From contig NZ_WTVK01000037.1 of assembly GCF_012910805.1 (NCBI RefSeq), positions 1-57,551 of the forward strand: 57,551 bases of DNA, read 5' to 3'. The number at the start of each line of letters is the position of its first letter. Position 1 is the stretch's first letter. Below, piece after piece: positions 50,713 to 57,551 of this stretch. Both the position numbers and the translations under genes were made by a program. The notes under the pieces were generated by a model. That model saw nothing but the letters and a program-made list of their open reading frames with translations, made no database searches and was not told the origin of the DNA. This DNA comes from Aromatoleum evansii. Lineage in GTDB: Bacteria; Pseudomonadota; Gammaproteobacteria; Burkholderiales; Rhodocyclaceae.

Positions 50713-52128
50713 ATGAGCGCACTCAAACAGAGAATCGACAGCCTGCTGATCGAGCCCGGCTGCGCGACGAACCAGGCGAAGAGCGACAAGGCACGCAAGG
50801 AAGGCTGCAAGAAGCCGCTGACGCCGGGTGCGGCGGCCGGCGGCTGTGCCTTCGATGGCGCGAAGATCGCGCTGCAGCCGGTGGTGGACGTCGCCCACCT
50901 CGTGCATGGGCCGATCGCGTGCGAAGGCAATTCGTGGGATTCGCGCCACGTGTATTCGTCCGGCCCGCAGACTTACCGCACGGGCTTCACCACCGACATG
51001 GCGGAGTTCGATGTGATCTACGGCGGCGAGAAGCGCCTGTACCGCGCGATCAAGGAGATCGTCGACAAGGTGAATCCGCCGGCGATCTTCGTGTACCAGA
51101 CCTGCCTGCCGGCGATGATCGGCGACGACGTGGAAGGCGTGTGCAAGGCGGCCTCCGCGAAGTTCGGCACGCCGGTGATCCCGGTGAATGCCCCAGGTTT
51201 CGCGGGCAGCAAGAACCTCGGCAACAAGCTCGGCGGCGAGGCGCTGCTCGACCACGTCGTCGGCACGCTGGAGCCGGAATACACCACGGACTGCGACATC
51301 AACCTGATCGGCGAATACAACGTGGTCGGCGAGTTCTGGCAGGTGAAGCCGCTCTTCGACGAGCTGGGCATCCGCGTGCTGGCGACCTTCTGCGGCGACG
51401 CGCGCTACAGCGACATCGCGGGCTCGCATCGCGCAAAGGCGGCGATCATGCTGTGCTCGCAGGCGCTGATCAACATCGCGCGCAAGATGCAGGAGCGCTA
51501 CGACATCCCGTTCTTCGAGGGCAGCTTCTACGGTATCGCGGACATGTCGGACTGCCTGCGCAGGATCTCGCGCCTGCTGGTCGAGCGCGGCGCCCCGGCA
51601 GACCTGCCGGCGCGCGCCGAGGCGCTGATCGCACGCGAGGAGGCGCGCGCGTGGGCGCGGCTGGAGAAGTACCGTGCGCGCCTCGCGGGCAGGCGCGTGC
51701 TGCTGTTCACCGGCGGGGTGAAGTCGTGGAGCGTGGTGTCGGCGCTGCAGGAGGTGGGCATGGAGATCGTCGGCACCTCGATGCGCAAATCGACGCAGGG
51801 CGACCGCGCGAAGGTCGTCAAGATCATGGGCACCGACGCGCACATGTTCGACGAGCTGCCGCCGCGCGAGATGTACCGGATGCTGAAGGAGTCGAAGGCC
51901 GACGTGATGCTGTCGGGCGGACGCTCGCAGTTCGTCGCGCTGAAGGCGAAGACGCCTTGGGTGGAGATCAACCAGGAGCGCCATCACGCGCTCGCGGGCT
52001 ACGAGGGCGTGGTGAATCTGGTCGCGGAGATCGACAAGGCGCTGTACAACCCGATCTGGGCGCAGGTGCGACAGCCGGCGCCGTGGGAGCAGCCGGAGGG
52101 CTGGGGCGAGCGCGTGGCCACGGCGTGA
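50713..52128 (+). CDS. nifE: NifE, FeMo-cofactor scaffold alpha subunit
   Basis: With NifN forms the scaffold on which NifB-co is turned into FeMo-co. The 471 residues resemble NifD. Cluster-binding Cys regions are GGCAFDGAKIAL, HGPIACEGNSWDSR and QTCLPAMIGDDVEG, and LSGGRSQF and PWVEINQERHHALAGY lie near the end. Normally nifN follows directly, but here a gene on the opposite strand intervenes and nifN lies 2.9 kb away. Confidence 0.97.
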   Translation: MSALKQRIDSLLIEPGCATNQAKSDKARKEGCKKPLTPGAAAGGCAFDGAKIALQPVVDVAHLVHGPIACEGNSWDSRHVYSSGPQTYRTGFTTDMAEFDVIYGGEKRLYRAIKEIVDKVNPPAIFVYQTCLPAMIGDDVEGVCKAASAKFGTPVIPVNAPGFAGSKNLGNKLGGEALLDHVVGTLEPEYTTDCDINLIGEYNVVGEFWQVKPLFDELGIRVLATFCGDARYSDIAGSHRAKAAIMLCSQALINIARKMQERYDIPFFEGSFYGIADMSDCLRRISRLLVERGAPADLPARAEALIAREEARAWARLEKYRARLAGRRVLLFTGGVKSWSVVSALQEVGMEIVGTSMRKSTQGDRAKVVKIMGTDAHMFDELPPREMYRMLKESKADVMLSGGRSQFVALKAKTPWVEINQERHHALAGYEGVVNLVAEIDKALYNPIWAQVRQPAPWEQPEGWGERVATA

Positions 52129-52152
52129 GCGTCCGCGACAAGCCCGTGAGGA

Positions 52153-54642
52153 CTACAGGACCGTTTCGGGAGCCGGCAGCGCCCGGGTCAGCGCTTCGAT
52201 CAGGTCGGCGAGCGCGCGCGCGGCACGGTCGCGGGCGTCGTCGATCTCCGCGGCGGGGGCGCCTTCATGGAGACAACGCTCGAGTCCGGCCGCGACCTCC
52301 TGCATCGGCGCGGCGCCGATCTGCCCCGCCAGTCCTTTCAGCGAGTGGGCGAGACGCTCGGCCGCGGCGAGGTCGCCGCCGGCGAGGGCCGCGTCCAGGC
52401 GCGCGGTGAAATCCCCATAGCCGCTGACGAACTTGCGCAGCAGGGAGAGGTAGAAGTCCTCCTTCCCCATCAGGCGGCGCACACCGAGGTCGGGATCGAG
52501 TCCCGGAATCAGCCTGAGCCTTGCCAGCACGACGCGCGGCGCGGCAGCGGCAGGCGCCGTCGCTGCCGGACTGTCCGCGGCCGTCGCGTCGCCGCGCGGC
52601 GCGATCCAGCGCAGCAGCGCCGCCCACAGGCGGTCGGGCTGGATGGGCTTGGCGACGTGATCGTTCATCCCCGCGTCGATGCATTGCTCGCGATCGCCTG
52701 CCATCGCATTGGCGGTCATCGCGACGATAGGCAGGCCGGCGCAGGCGGGCAGGCGGCGGATCGCACGCGTCGCGGTCACGCCATCCATCACCGGCATCTG
52801 CATGTCCATCAGCACTAGGTCGTAGGAGGCCTGCTGCACGCGCTGCACCGCCTCTTCACCATTGGCGGCGATATCGACACGGAAGCCGGCGGCGCCGAGC
52901 AGCTCGCTCGCGACCTCCTGATTGAGCTCGTTGTCCTCGACGAGCAGCAGCCGCGCACCGCGGATCGCAGCGAGGTCGGCCGGGGCGTCGCCGGTGGCGG
53001 CGTGCGCCCTGGCCGGACGCAGGGCGCCGTCGAGCAGCCGGATGGCCGTGTCGAACAAGGCGGAGGCGGTGACCGGCTTGAGCAGGATGTCGTCGACGCC
53101 GGAGCCCACGGCGGCGCGCGCAACGTCCTCACGCCCGTAGGCGGTGACGACGATGCGCACGGGCAGCCGCGGCAGCCCGAGCCGGCCCATCTCGCGCGCG
53201 GCGGCCACGCCGTCGAGCCCGGGCATCTGCCAGTCGATCAGGACGATGTCGTAGGGTTCGCCGGCGCCTGCGGCGCGCGCCACTTCGGCGACCGCCGCGT
53301 GCCCGCAGTCCACGGCATGCACCCGGAAGGTCATGCAGCGCATCATCTCGGCGAGCACCTCGCGCGAGCTGAGGTTGTCGTCGGCGACCAGGGCGCGCAG
53401 GCCGCGCAGGTCAGGCGCGGGCATGAGCAGGTGCCCCTCGGCGCGGCCGATGCCCAGGCGGCAGGTGAACCAGAAGGTCGAGCCGGCGCCCCGCTGGCTG
53501 TCGACGCCTACGCTGCCGCCCATCATGCCGGCGAGCCGCTTGCTGATTGCGAGTCCGAGCCCGGTGCCGCCGTACTTGCGCGTGGTGGAGGTGTCGGCCT
53601 GCTCGAAGCTGCGGAACAGGCGCTCGCGCTGCTCTTCGGCGATGCCGATGCCGGTGTCGCGCACTTCGAAGCGCAGCACCACGTCGCCGTCCTCGAAGCG
53701 TTCGCGCCGGACGCGCATGACGATCTCGCCGCGGTCCGTGAACTTGACCGCGTTGTTGGCGTAGTTGAGCAGGATCTGGCTGATGCGCAGGGGGTCGCCA
53801 ACGAGGCTGGACGGCACGTCCGAGGCGACGTCGATGACCAGTTCCAACCCCTTCGCGTTGGTCTTCTCGACGATCTGGGCGCCGACGTCGGCGACGGTCT
53901 TCTCGAGGTCGAAATCGATGCGCTCGATGACGAGCTTGCCGGCCTCGATCTTGGAGAAATCGAGCACGTCGTTGATGATGCCGAGCAGGTGCTGGCTGGA
54001 GGCCTGGATCTTCTCGATGTAGTCGCGCTGGCGCGCGTCGAGCTGGGTGCGCAGGACGAGGTAGGTCATGCCGATGATGGCGTTCATCGGCGTGCGGATC
54101 TCATGGCTCATGTTGGCGAGGAAATCCGACTTGATGCGCGCGGCGTCCTCGGCGAGCGCGCGGGCCTTCTGCATCCGCTCGACGGCTTCGATCTCGGCGG
54201 AGATGTCGTCGATGACCCACACGGAGCCCTTGCTGCGGTCGGTCGTATCCACCGCAGTGCCCGTCAGGCGCGCCCAGAACAGGGAGCCGTCGCGGCGCAT
54301 GAGCTGCTGCTCCCGCCGGTGCGATTCGCCTCGCCAGATGGCTGCGTACACTGGTTCGCCGCCCGCGATGTGCGCTGCCTCGTCGGGATACCACACCGCC
54401 GTGCGCTGCCCGACGAGCCCGCCCGGCGGCCAGCCGAACATTTCGTGCAGGCGCCGGTTGCAGCGGACCACCACGCGGTCCTTGATCAGCGCGATGCCCG
54501 AGGTCGCGGTATCGAGGATCGCCTGCTGCTCGGCATTGACCTCGCGCAGCGACGCACTGACCGCGGCCAGTTCGGCGGTGCGCTCGGCAACGAGCGCCGC
54601 GATCCGCTGGGAACGATCCACAGGCATCCGATAGTCGGGCAT
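52153..54642 (-). CDS. Hybrid sensor histidine kinase (PAS-HK-REC-REC-Hpt)
   Basis: An 829-residue cytoplasmic hybrid kinase. I start at the ATG at 54642, with GAGGA six bases upstream, not at the ATG 13 codons earlier. A short coiled coil is followed by PAS (about 40-150), HisKA with NMSHEIRTPMN, HATPase with YANNAVKFTD and KYGGTGLGLAIS, receiver 1 (VADDNLSSREV, LIDWQMPGLDG), receiver 2 (LVEDNELNQEV, LMDMQMPVMDG) and a C-terminal Hpt with the His in AHSLKGLAGQ. No membrane helix is seen. It lies opposite to and between nifE and nifN; its partner regulator is not in the window. Confidence 0.95.
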   Translation of the reverse strand: MPDYRMPVDRSQRIAALVAERTAELAAVSASLREVNAEQQAILDTATSGIALIKDRVVVRCNRRLHEMFGWPPGGLVGQRTAVWYPDEAAHIAGGEPVYAAIWRGESHRREQQLMRRDGSLFWARLTGTAVDTTDRSKGSVWVIDDISAEIEAVERMQKARALAEDAARIKSDFLANMSHEIRTPMNAIIGMTYLVLRTQLDARQRDYIEKIQASSQHLLGIINDVLDFSKIEAGKLVIERIDFDLEKTVADVGAQIVEKTNAKGLELVIDVASDVPSSLVGDPLRISQILLNYANNAVKFTDRGEIVMRVRRERFEDGDVVLRFEVRDTGIGIAEEQRERLFRSFEQADTSTTRKYGGTGLGLAISKRLAGMMGGSVGVDSQRGAGSTFWFTCRLGIGRAEGHLLMPAPDLRGLRALVADDNLSSREVLAEMMRCMTFRVHAVDCGHAAVAEVARAAGAGEPYDIVLIDWQMPGLDGVAAAREMGRLGLPRLPVRIVVTAYGREDVARAAVGSGVDDILLKPVTASALFDTAIRLLDGALRPARAHAATGDAPADLAAIRGARLLLVEDNELNQEVASELLGAAGFRVDIAANGEEAVQRVQQASYDLVLMDMQMPVMDGVTATRAIRRLPACAGLPIVAMTANAMAGDREQCIDAGMNDHVAKPIQPDRLWAALLRWIAPRGDATAADSPAATAPAAAAPRVVLARLRLIPGLDPDLGVRRLMGKEDFYLSLLRKFVSGYGDFTARLDAALAGGDLAAAERLAHSLKGLAGQIGAAPMQEVAAGLERCLHEGAPAAEIDDARDRAARALADLIEALTRALPAPETVL

Positions 54643-54843
54643 CGGTGTTCCTCGTGTCCTGAAATCGAAGTTCATTGACATGCTCGCCGATGGGCGGGGG
54701 TGGCCGGATGCCAGCGTACCCGCGGCTGCCCCCCCGAATCGACGCGCCGGCTCCAGCCGGTCGTCATCATGATACCGCGCAAGGGCATGCTTGCCGCGCG
54801 GGATTGTCGCCCGGACCGACCCGGGCCCGCGTCACGGGGCGTG

Positions 54844-54859
54844 TGTGGCGCTTGCGACA
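54844..54859. promoter_or_regulatory. NifA upstream activator site of nifN
   Basis: TGT-GGCGCTTGCG-ACA matches TGT-N10-ACA, 85 bases before the nifN -24 box. Confidence 0.83.
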
Positions 54860-54944
54860 CGTCGGTGTCGGACATCCGCCAAAGCTGCGCCGGAGCAGCC
54901 TGGCAACGAGGCCATGTCACTGATTTTTGGCGCTTATGCCTCGC

Positions 54945-54960
54945 TGGCACCGTTCCTGCT
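54945..54960 (+). promoter_or_regulatory. Sigma-54 promoter of nifN
   Basis: TGGCAC-CGTTC-CTGCT gives GG-N10-GC. Predicted start near 54971 leaves about 22 bases before the ATG. The rest of the 350-base gap from 54643 to 54992 holds only the NifA-type site. Confidence 0.83.
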
Positions 54961-54992
54961 GTGTTGTACCCGTACCCTTCCGAGCACGCATC

Positions 54993-56381
54993 ATGGCCAC
55001 GATCATTCCCGGCAGGAAAGCCTGCACGACGAACCCGCTGAAGATGAGCGCACCGATCGGCGCCGCGCTGGCCTTCCTCGGTATGGACCGCGCGCTGCCG
55101 CTGCTGCATGGCTCGCAGGGGTGCACGGCGTTCGGGCTGGTGCTGTTCGTGCGCCATTTCCGCGAGACGATCCCGCTGCAGACGACCGCGATGAACGAGG
55201 TCACGACCATCCTCGGCGGCCTGGAGAACATCGAGCAGGCGCTGCTGAACATCAAGAAGCGCGCGAACCCGGCGCTGATCGGGTTGTGCTCGACCGGCAT
55301 CACGGAGGCCAAGGGCGACGACGTCGCGGGCTTCCTGAAGCTGATCCGCGAGAAGCACCCGGAGCTCGCCGGCACGGAAGTGGTGTTCGCGCCGACGCCG
55401 GATTTCGTCGGCGGTTTTTCCGACGGCTGGGCGAAGGCCGTCGGCGCGATGATCGATGCCCTGGTGCCGACGACCAAGGTGCGCACGCCGTGGCAGGTGA
55501 ACATCCTCGCCGGCTGCCATCTGACGCCGGGCGACATCGAGGAGATCCGCGAGACGATCGAAGCCTTCGGCCTCACACCCATCGTGCTGCCGGACCTTTC
55601 CGGATCGCTCGACGGCCACATCCCCGAGACCTTTCTGCCGCACACACTGGGCGGCACGCGGCTCGAAGACGTGCGCGCGATGGGCGCATCGGCCATCACG
55701 ATCGCGATCGGCGAGCAGATGCGCCCGGCCGCGGAGCTGCTGGAGAAGAAAACCGGCGTGCCGTTCCGCGTGTTCGACCGCCTCACCGGGCTCGCCGCCT
55801 GCGACGCCTTCATCGCGCTGCTGTCCGACCTGTCCGAACAGGACGTGCCGCTGAAATACCGCCGCCAGCGCAGCCAGCTGCAGGACGCGATGCTCGACGG
55901 GCATTTCTACTTCGGGGAGCAGAAGGTCGCGATCGCCGCCGAGCCGGATCTGCTGTTCGCGCTGTCGCACTTCTTCGCCGACATGGGCGCGACGGTCACC
56001 TGCGCGATCGCGCCGCAGGACGCGCCGGTGCTCGCACGCGTCGCAGCGGAGACGGTGCGCATCGGCGATCTGGGCGATTTCGAGGAGCACGCCGCCGGCT
56101 GCGACCTGCTGGTCACCCATTCGCACGGCCGCCAGGCCGCGGCGCGGCTGGGCATCCCGTTCTGGCGCGCCGGCCTGCCGACCTTCGACCGGCTCGGCGT
56201 CGCGCACAAGGTCACTGTCGGCTATCGCGGCACGCGCGATCTGATCTTCGAGGTGGGCAATGTCTTCATGGAGCAACTGCACGCGCATGAACAGCACGTC
56301 ACCCCCGCCAGCCTCCGGCCCGACCTCCACCGAACCGGCCCCGCGCCGGCCGTGGATGCGCCGGCTCGCGCTGGTCACTGA
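54993..56381 (+). CDS. nifN: NifN, FeMo-cofactor scaffold beta subunit
   Basis: Partner of NifE in the cofactor scaffold; NifK-like. From the ATG at 54993 it is 462 residues, starting MATIIPGRKACTTNPLKMSA, the usual NifN opening. LLHGSQGCTAFGLVLFVRHF, GLCSTGITEAKGDDV and VTHSHGRQAAARLGIPFWRA are typical. The ribosome site is weak. An in-frame ATG at 54927 would lie inside the promoter. The last 30 residues are not conserved and overlap the start of nifX. Confidence 0.96.
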   Translation: MATIIPGRKACTTNPLKMSAPIGAALAFLGMDRALPLLHGSQGCTAFGLVLFVRHFRETIPLQTTAMNEVTTILGGLENIEQALLNIKKRANPALIGLCSTGITEAKGDDVAGFLKLIREKHPELAGTEVVFAPTPDFVGGFSDGWAKAVGAMIDALVPTTKVRTPWQVNILAGCHLTPGDIEEIRETIEAFGLTPIVLPDLSGSLDGHIPETFLPHTLGGTRLEDVRAMGASAITIAIGEQMRPAAELLEKKTGVPFRVFDRLTGLAACDAFIALLSDLSEQDVPLKYRRQRSQLQDAMLDGHFYFGEQKVAIAAEPDLLFALSHFFADMGATVTCAIAPQDAPVLARVAAETVRIGDLGDFEEHAAGCDLLVTHSHGRQAAARLGIPFWRAGLPTFDRLGVAHKVTVGYRGTRDLIFEVGNVFMEQLHAHEQHVTPASLRPDLHRTGPAPAVDAPARAGH

Positions 56382-56832
56382 TTCGCCACTGGGAGAACTC
56401 GGCATGAAAATCGCCTTTGCAACGGAAAATCTGGTCGACGTGGACGCCCACTTCGGCTGGGCGAAGAAGATCGCGATCTACGAAGTGCAGCCGGACGCGA
56501 GCCGGCTGGTCGAAGTCGTCGAGTTCGCCGGCGATCTCGCCGAGGACGGCAGCGAGGACAAGCTCGTGCCCAAGCTCGACGCGGTGCGCGACTGCGCGAT
56601 GCTGTACGTCGCGGCAATCGGCGGCTCGGCCGCGGCCAAGGTCGTGAACCTGCGCGTGCATCCGGTGAAGGTGGCAAGCCCGCAGCCGATCGCGACGATC
56701 ATCGAGCGCCTGCAGGAAGTGCTCAGGGGCACGCCGCCGCCGTGGCTGCGCAAGGTGCTGCTGAAGGGCCGGGAGCGCAGCTTCGATTTCGATGCGGAGC
56801 ATGACGCCGCGAGCGAGGCCGAACATGTCTGA
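56287..56832 (+). CDS. nifX: NifX, cofactor carrier
   Basis: Small carrier that binds NifB-co and FeMo-co precursors between NifB and NifEN. The conserved core is MKIAFATENLVDVDAHFG onwards, preceded by the family's RRLALV segment. The start is uncertain: ATG at 56287 gives 181 residues and overlaps nifN by 95 bases, ATG at 56356 gives 158, and ATG at 56404 has the best ribosome site (GGGAG) but drops the RRLALV segment. The stop overlaps the next gene by eight bases. Confidence 0.93.
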   Translation: MNSTSPPPASGPTSTEPAPRRPWMRRLALVTDSPLGELGMKIAFATENLVDVDAHFGWAKKIAIYEVQPDASRLVEVVEFAGDLAEDGSEDKLVPKLDAVRDCAMLYVAAIGGSAAAKVVNLRVHPVKVASPQPIATIIERLQEVLRGTPPPWLRKVLLKGRERSFDFDAEHDAASEAEHV

Positions 56833-57298
56833 CACCCTCGCACCGGATGAGGCGGCCGTCGTCATCGCCGCATCCCCTTTCCTCGCGGAGCTGGTCAAGC
56901 TGATCCGCGCCCAGGACACCTTCGGCCGCCGCGACCACAAGAGCGACGCCGACATCCTCAATCCCTTCGTCGTTGACAAGGCCGCGCGCAAGCTGATCTC
57001 GATCATCGACGATCCGGGCCCGGAGGTGATGGCGCGGGTGGATCTCTTCTACAACGCCGCCGGCCTCGCGATCGAGCGCCGCACGGGGCTGATCGCGTCC
57101 CCGACGATCAAGCTCAACCACGAAGGCTTCGGCCGCGCGATGCTGACCACGGGGCGCCTGATCGTGTTCTCGAAATACCACCGCGACATCCACCGCTTCG
57201 GCTTCGACACGCTGCAGGCGCTCGCGGAGGCCGGCGACCGCATCGTCGGCGAGGCGGCGGAGCTCATCGGCCGCTTCCCCGAAGTGGCGAATTTCTGA
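56825..57298 (+). CDS. NifX-associated DUF269 protein
   Basis: A 157-residue protein of the DUF269 family, found almost only beside nifX. Landmarks are SPFLAELVKLIRAQDTFG, ILNPFVVDKAARKLISI and IVFSKYHRDIHRFGFDTL. Function is unproven; the linkage points to cofactor synthesis or transfer. Starts at the ATG at 56825, overlapping nifX. Confidence 0.93.
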   Translation: MSDTLAPDEAAVVIAASPFLAELVKLIRAQDTFGRRDHKSDADILNPFVVDKAARKLISIIDDPGPEVMARVDLFYNAAGLAIERRTGLIASPTIKLNHEGFGRAMLTTGRLIVFSKYHRDIHRFGFDTLQALAEAGDRIVGEAAELIGRFPEVANF

Positions 57299-57309
57299 GG
57301 GGAACCGCG

Positions 57310-57498
57310 ATGCCGAGCGACGAACTGAAAGCGCTGGTGAGAAAGCTCAACGCCCAGGCGACGCAGGCCAAGATGGACCTGCACGACCTGTCCGAGGAAC
57401 TGCCGATCGGCTGGGAGCGCATCCCCGAGCAGGCGCAGAAGACCTTCGACGCCTACGCGAAGCTCGCCGAAGCGCGCGCCCGGCTGGTGCCCGAGTAG
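57310..57498 (+). CDS. DUF683 (CCE_0567-type) small helical protein
   Basis: A 62-residue helical-hairpin protein (MPSDELKALVRKLNAQATQA, then LPIGWERIPEQAQKTFDAYA) of the DUF683 family linked to nif clusters. A cyanobacterial member has been described as metal-binding. AGGGGA lies about five bases upstream of the ATG, 11 bases after the DUF269 gene. It ends the nif unit in this window. Confidence 0.9.
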   Translation: MPSDELKALVRKLNAQATQAKMDLHDLSEELPIGWERIPEQAQKTFDAYAKLAEARARLVPE

Positions 57499-57513
57499 AG
57501 CAGTACGGTCACT

Positions 57514-57534
57514 CCCTCCCCTTCAAGGGGAGGG
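57514..57534. repeat. Short GC-rich palindrome at the window end
   Basis: CCCTCCCC and GGGGAGGG flank TTCAA, followed by a G-rich tract (TTGGGGTGGGG). This form is common in intergenic repeats of related bacteria and may also terminate the nif unit. It is cut by the window edge. Confidence 0.6.
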
Positions 57535-57551
57535 TTGGGGTGGGGATGGGT

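Overview
The window is GC-rich chromosomal DNA from a diazotrophic betaproteobacterium. I place it in the Rhodocyclales (Azoarcus, Aromatoleum or Thauera type). The block ndk-rlmN-pilF-rodZ-ispG-hisS-(yfgM-like)-bamB-der-hfq-hflX-hflK-hflC-hisZ-purA is the usual betaproteobacterial order. It is followed by molybdenum-nitrogenase genes with sigma-54/NifA control and a DraT/DraG switch. The placement rests on gene order and protein character, not on a database search.

Region 1 (1-4.1 kb, minus strand) is nitrate uptake: the antiterminator gene nasT, then nrtA, nrtB and nrtD. Between nasT and nrtA lies a sigma-54-type promoter followed by three tandem hexaloop hairpins and a terminator-like structure. 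This looks like an ANTAR-controlled attenuator. Region 2 (4.1-24.2 kb) is housekeeping: rlmB, rnr, two nearly identical tRNA-Leu(CAG) genes separated by a REP-like palindrome, and the long minus-strand block from purA back to ndk.

Region 3 (24.3-42.5 kb) holds the first nif segments: nifA (oxygen-sensitive type, CX4C linker), nifB-hesB-nifZ-nifT, a draG/draT/fmdB unit and nifHDK plus a 2Fe-2S ferredoxin gene. Interleaved with these are an unrecognised gene with its own apparent NifA site and sigma-54 promoter, a membrane diguanylate cyclase, and a GGDEF-EAL protein next to a PstS-like binding protein. Region 4 (42.6-50.4 kb) interrupts the nif genes. It carries a HAD hydrolase, an ECF42-type sigma factor with five small YCII/VOC/NTF2-like genes, a DUF924 gene, a Pit phosphate transporter with its DUF47 partner, and a TlpA-like thioredoxin. 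Region 5 (50.5-57.5 kb) resumes nif with nifE, then a hybrid sensor kinase on the opposite strand, then nifN-nifX-DUF269-DUF683.

The nif genes form one dispersed regulon. Clear GG-N10-GC promoters precede nifA, nifB, fmdB-draT-draG, nifH, nifE and nifN. TGT-N10-ACA NifA sites precede nifB, nifH, nifE and nifN, and one lies beside the unknown gene at 26.3-26.8 kb. NifB, NifEN and NifX make and carry the cofactor. NifHDK fixes nitrogen, with NifZ and NifT as accessories. DraT/DraG can switch NifH through Arg101. nifL, nifV, nifS, nifU, nifQ and nifW are not in the window, and neither is nasS.
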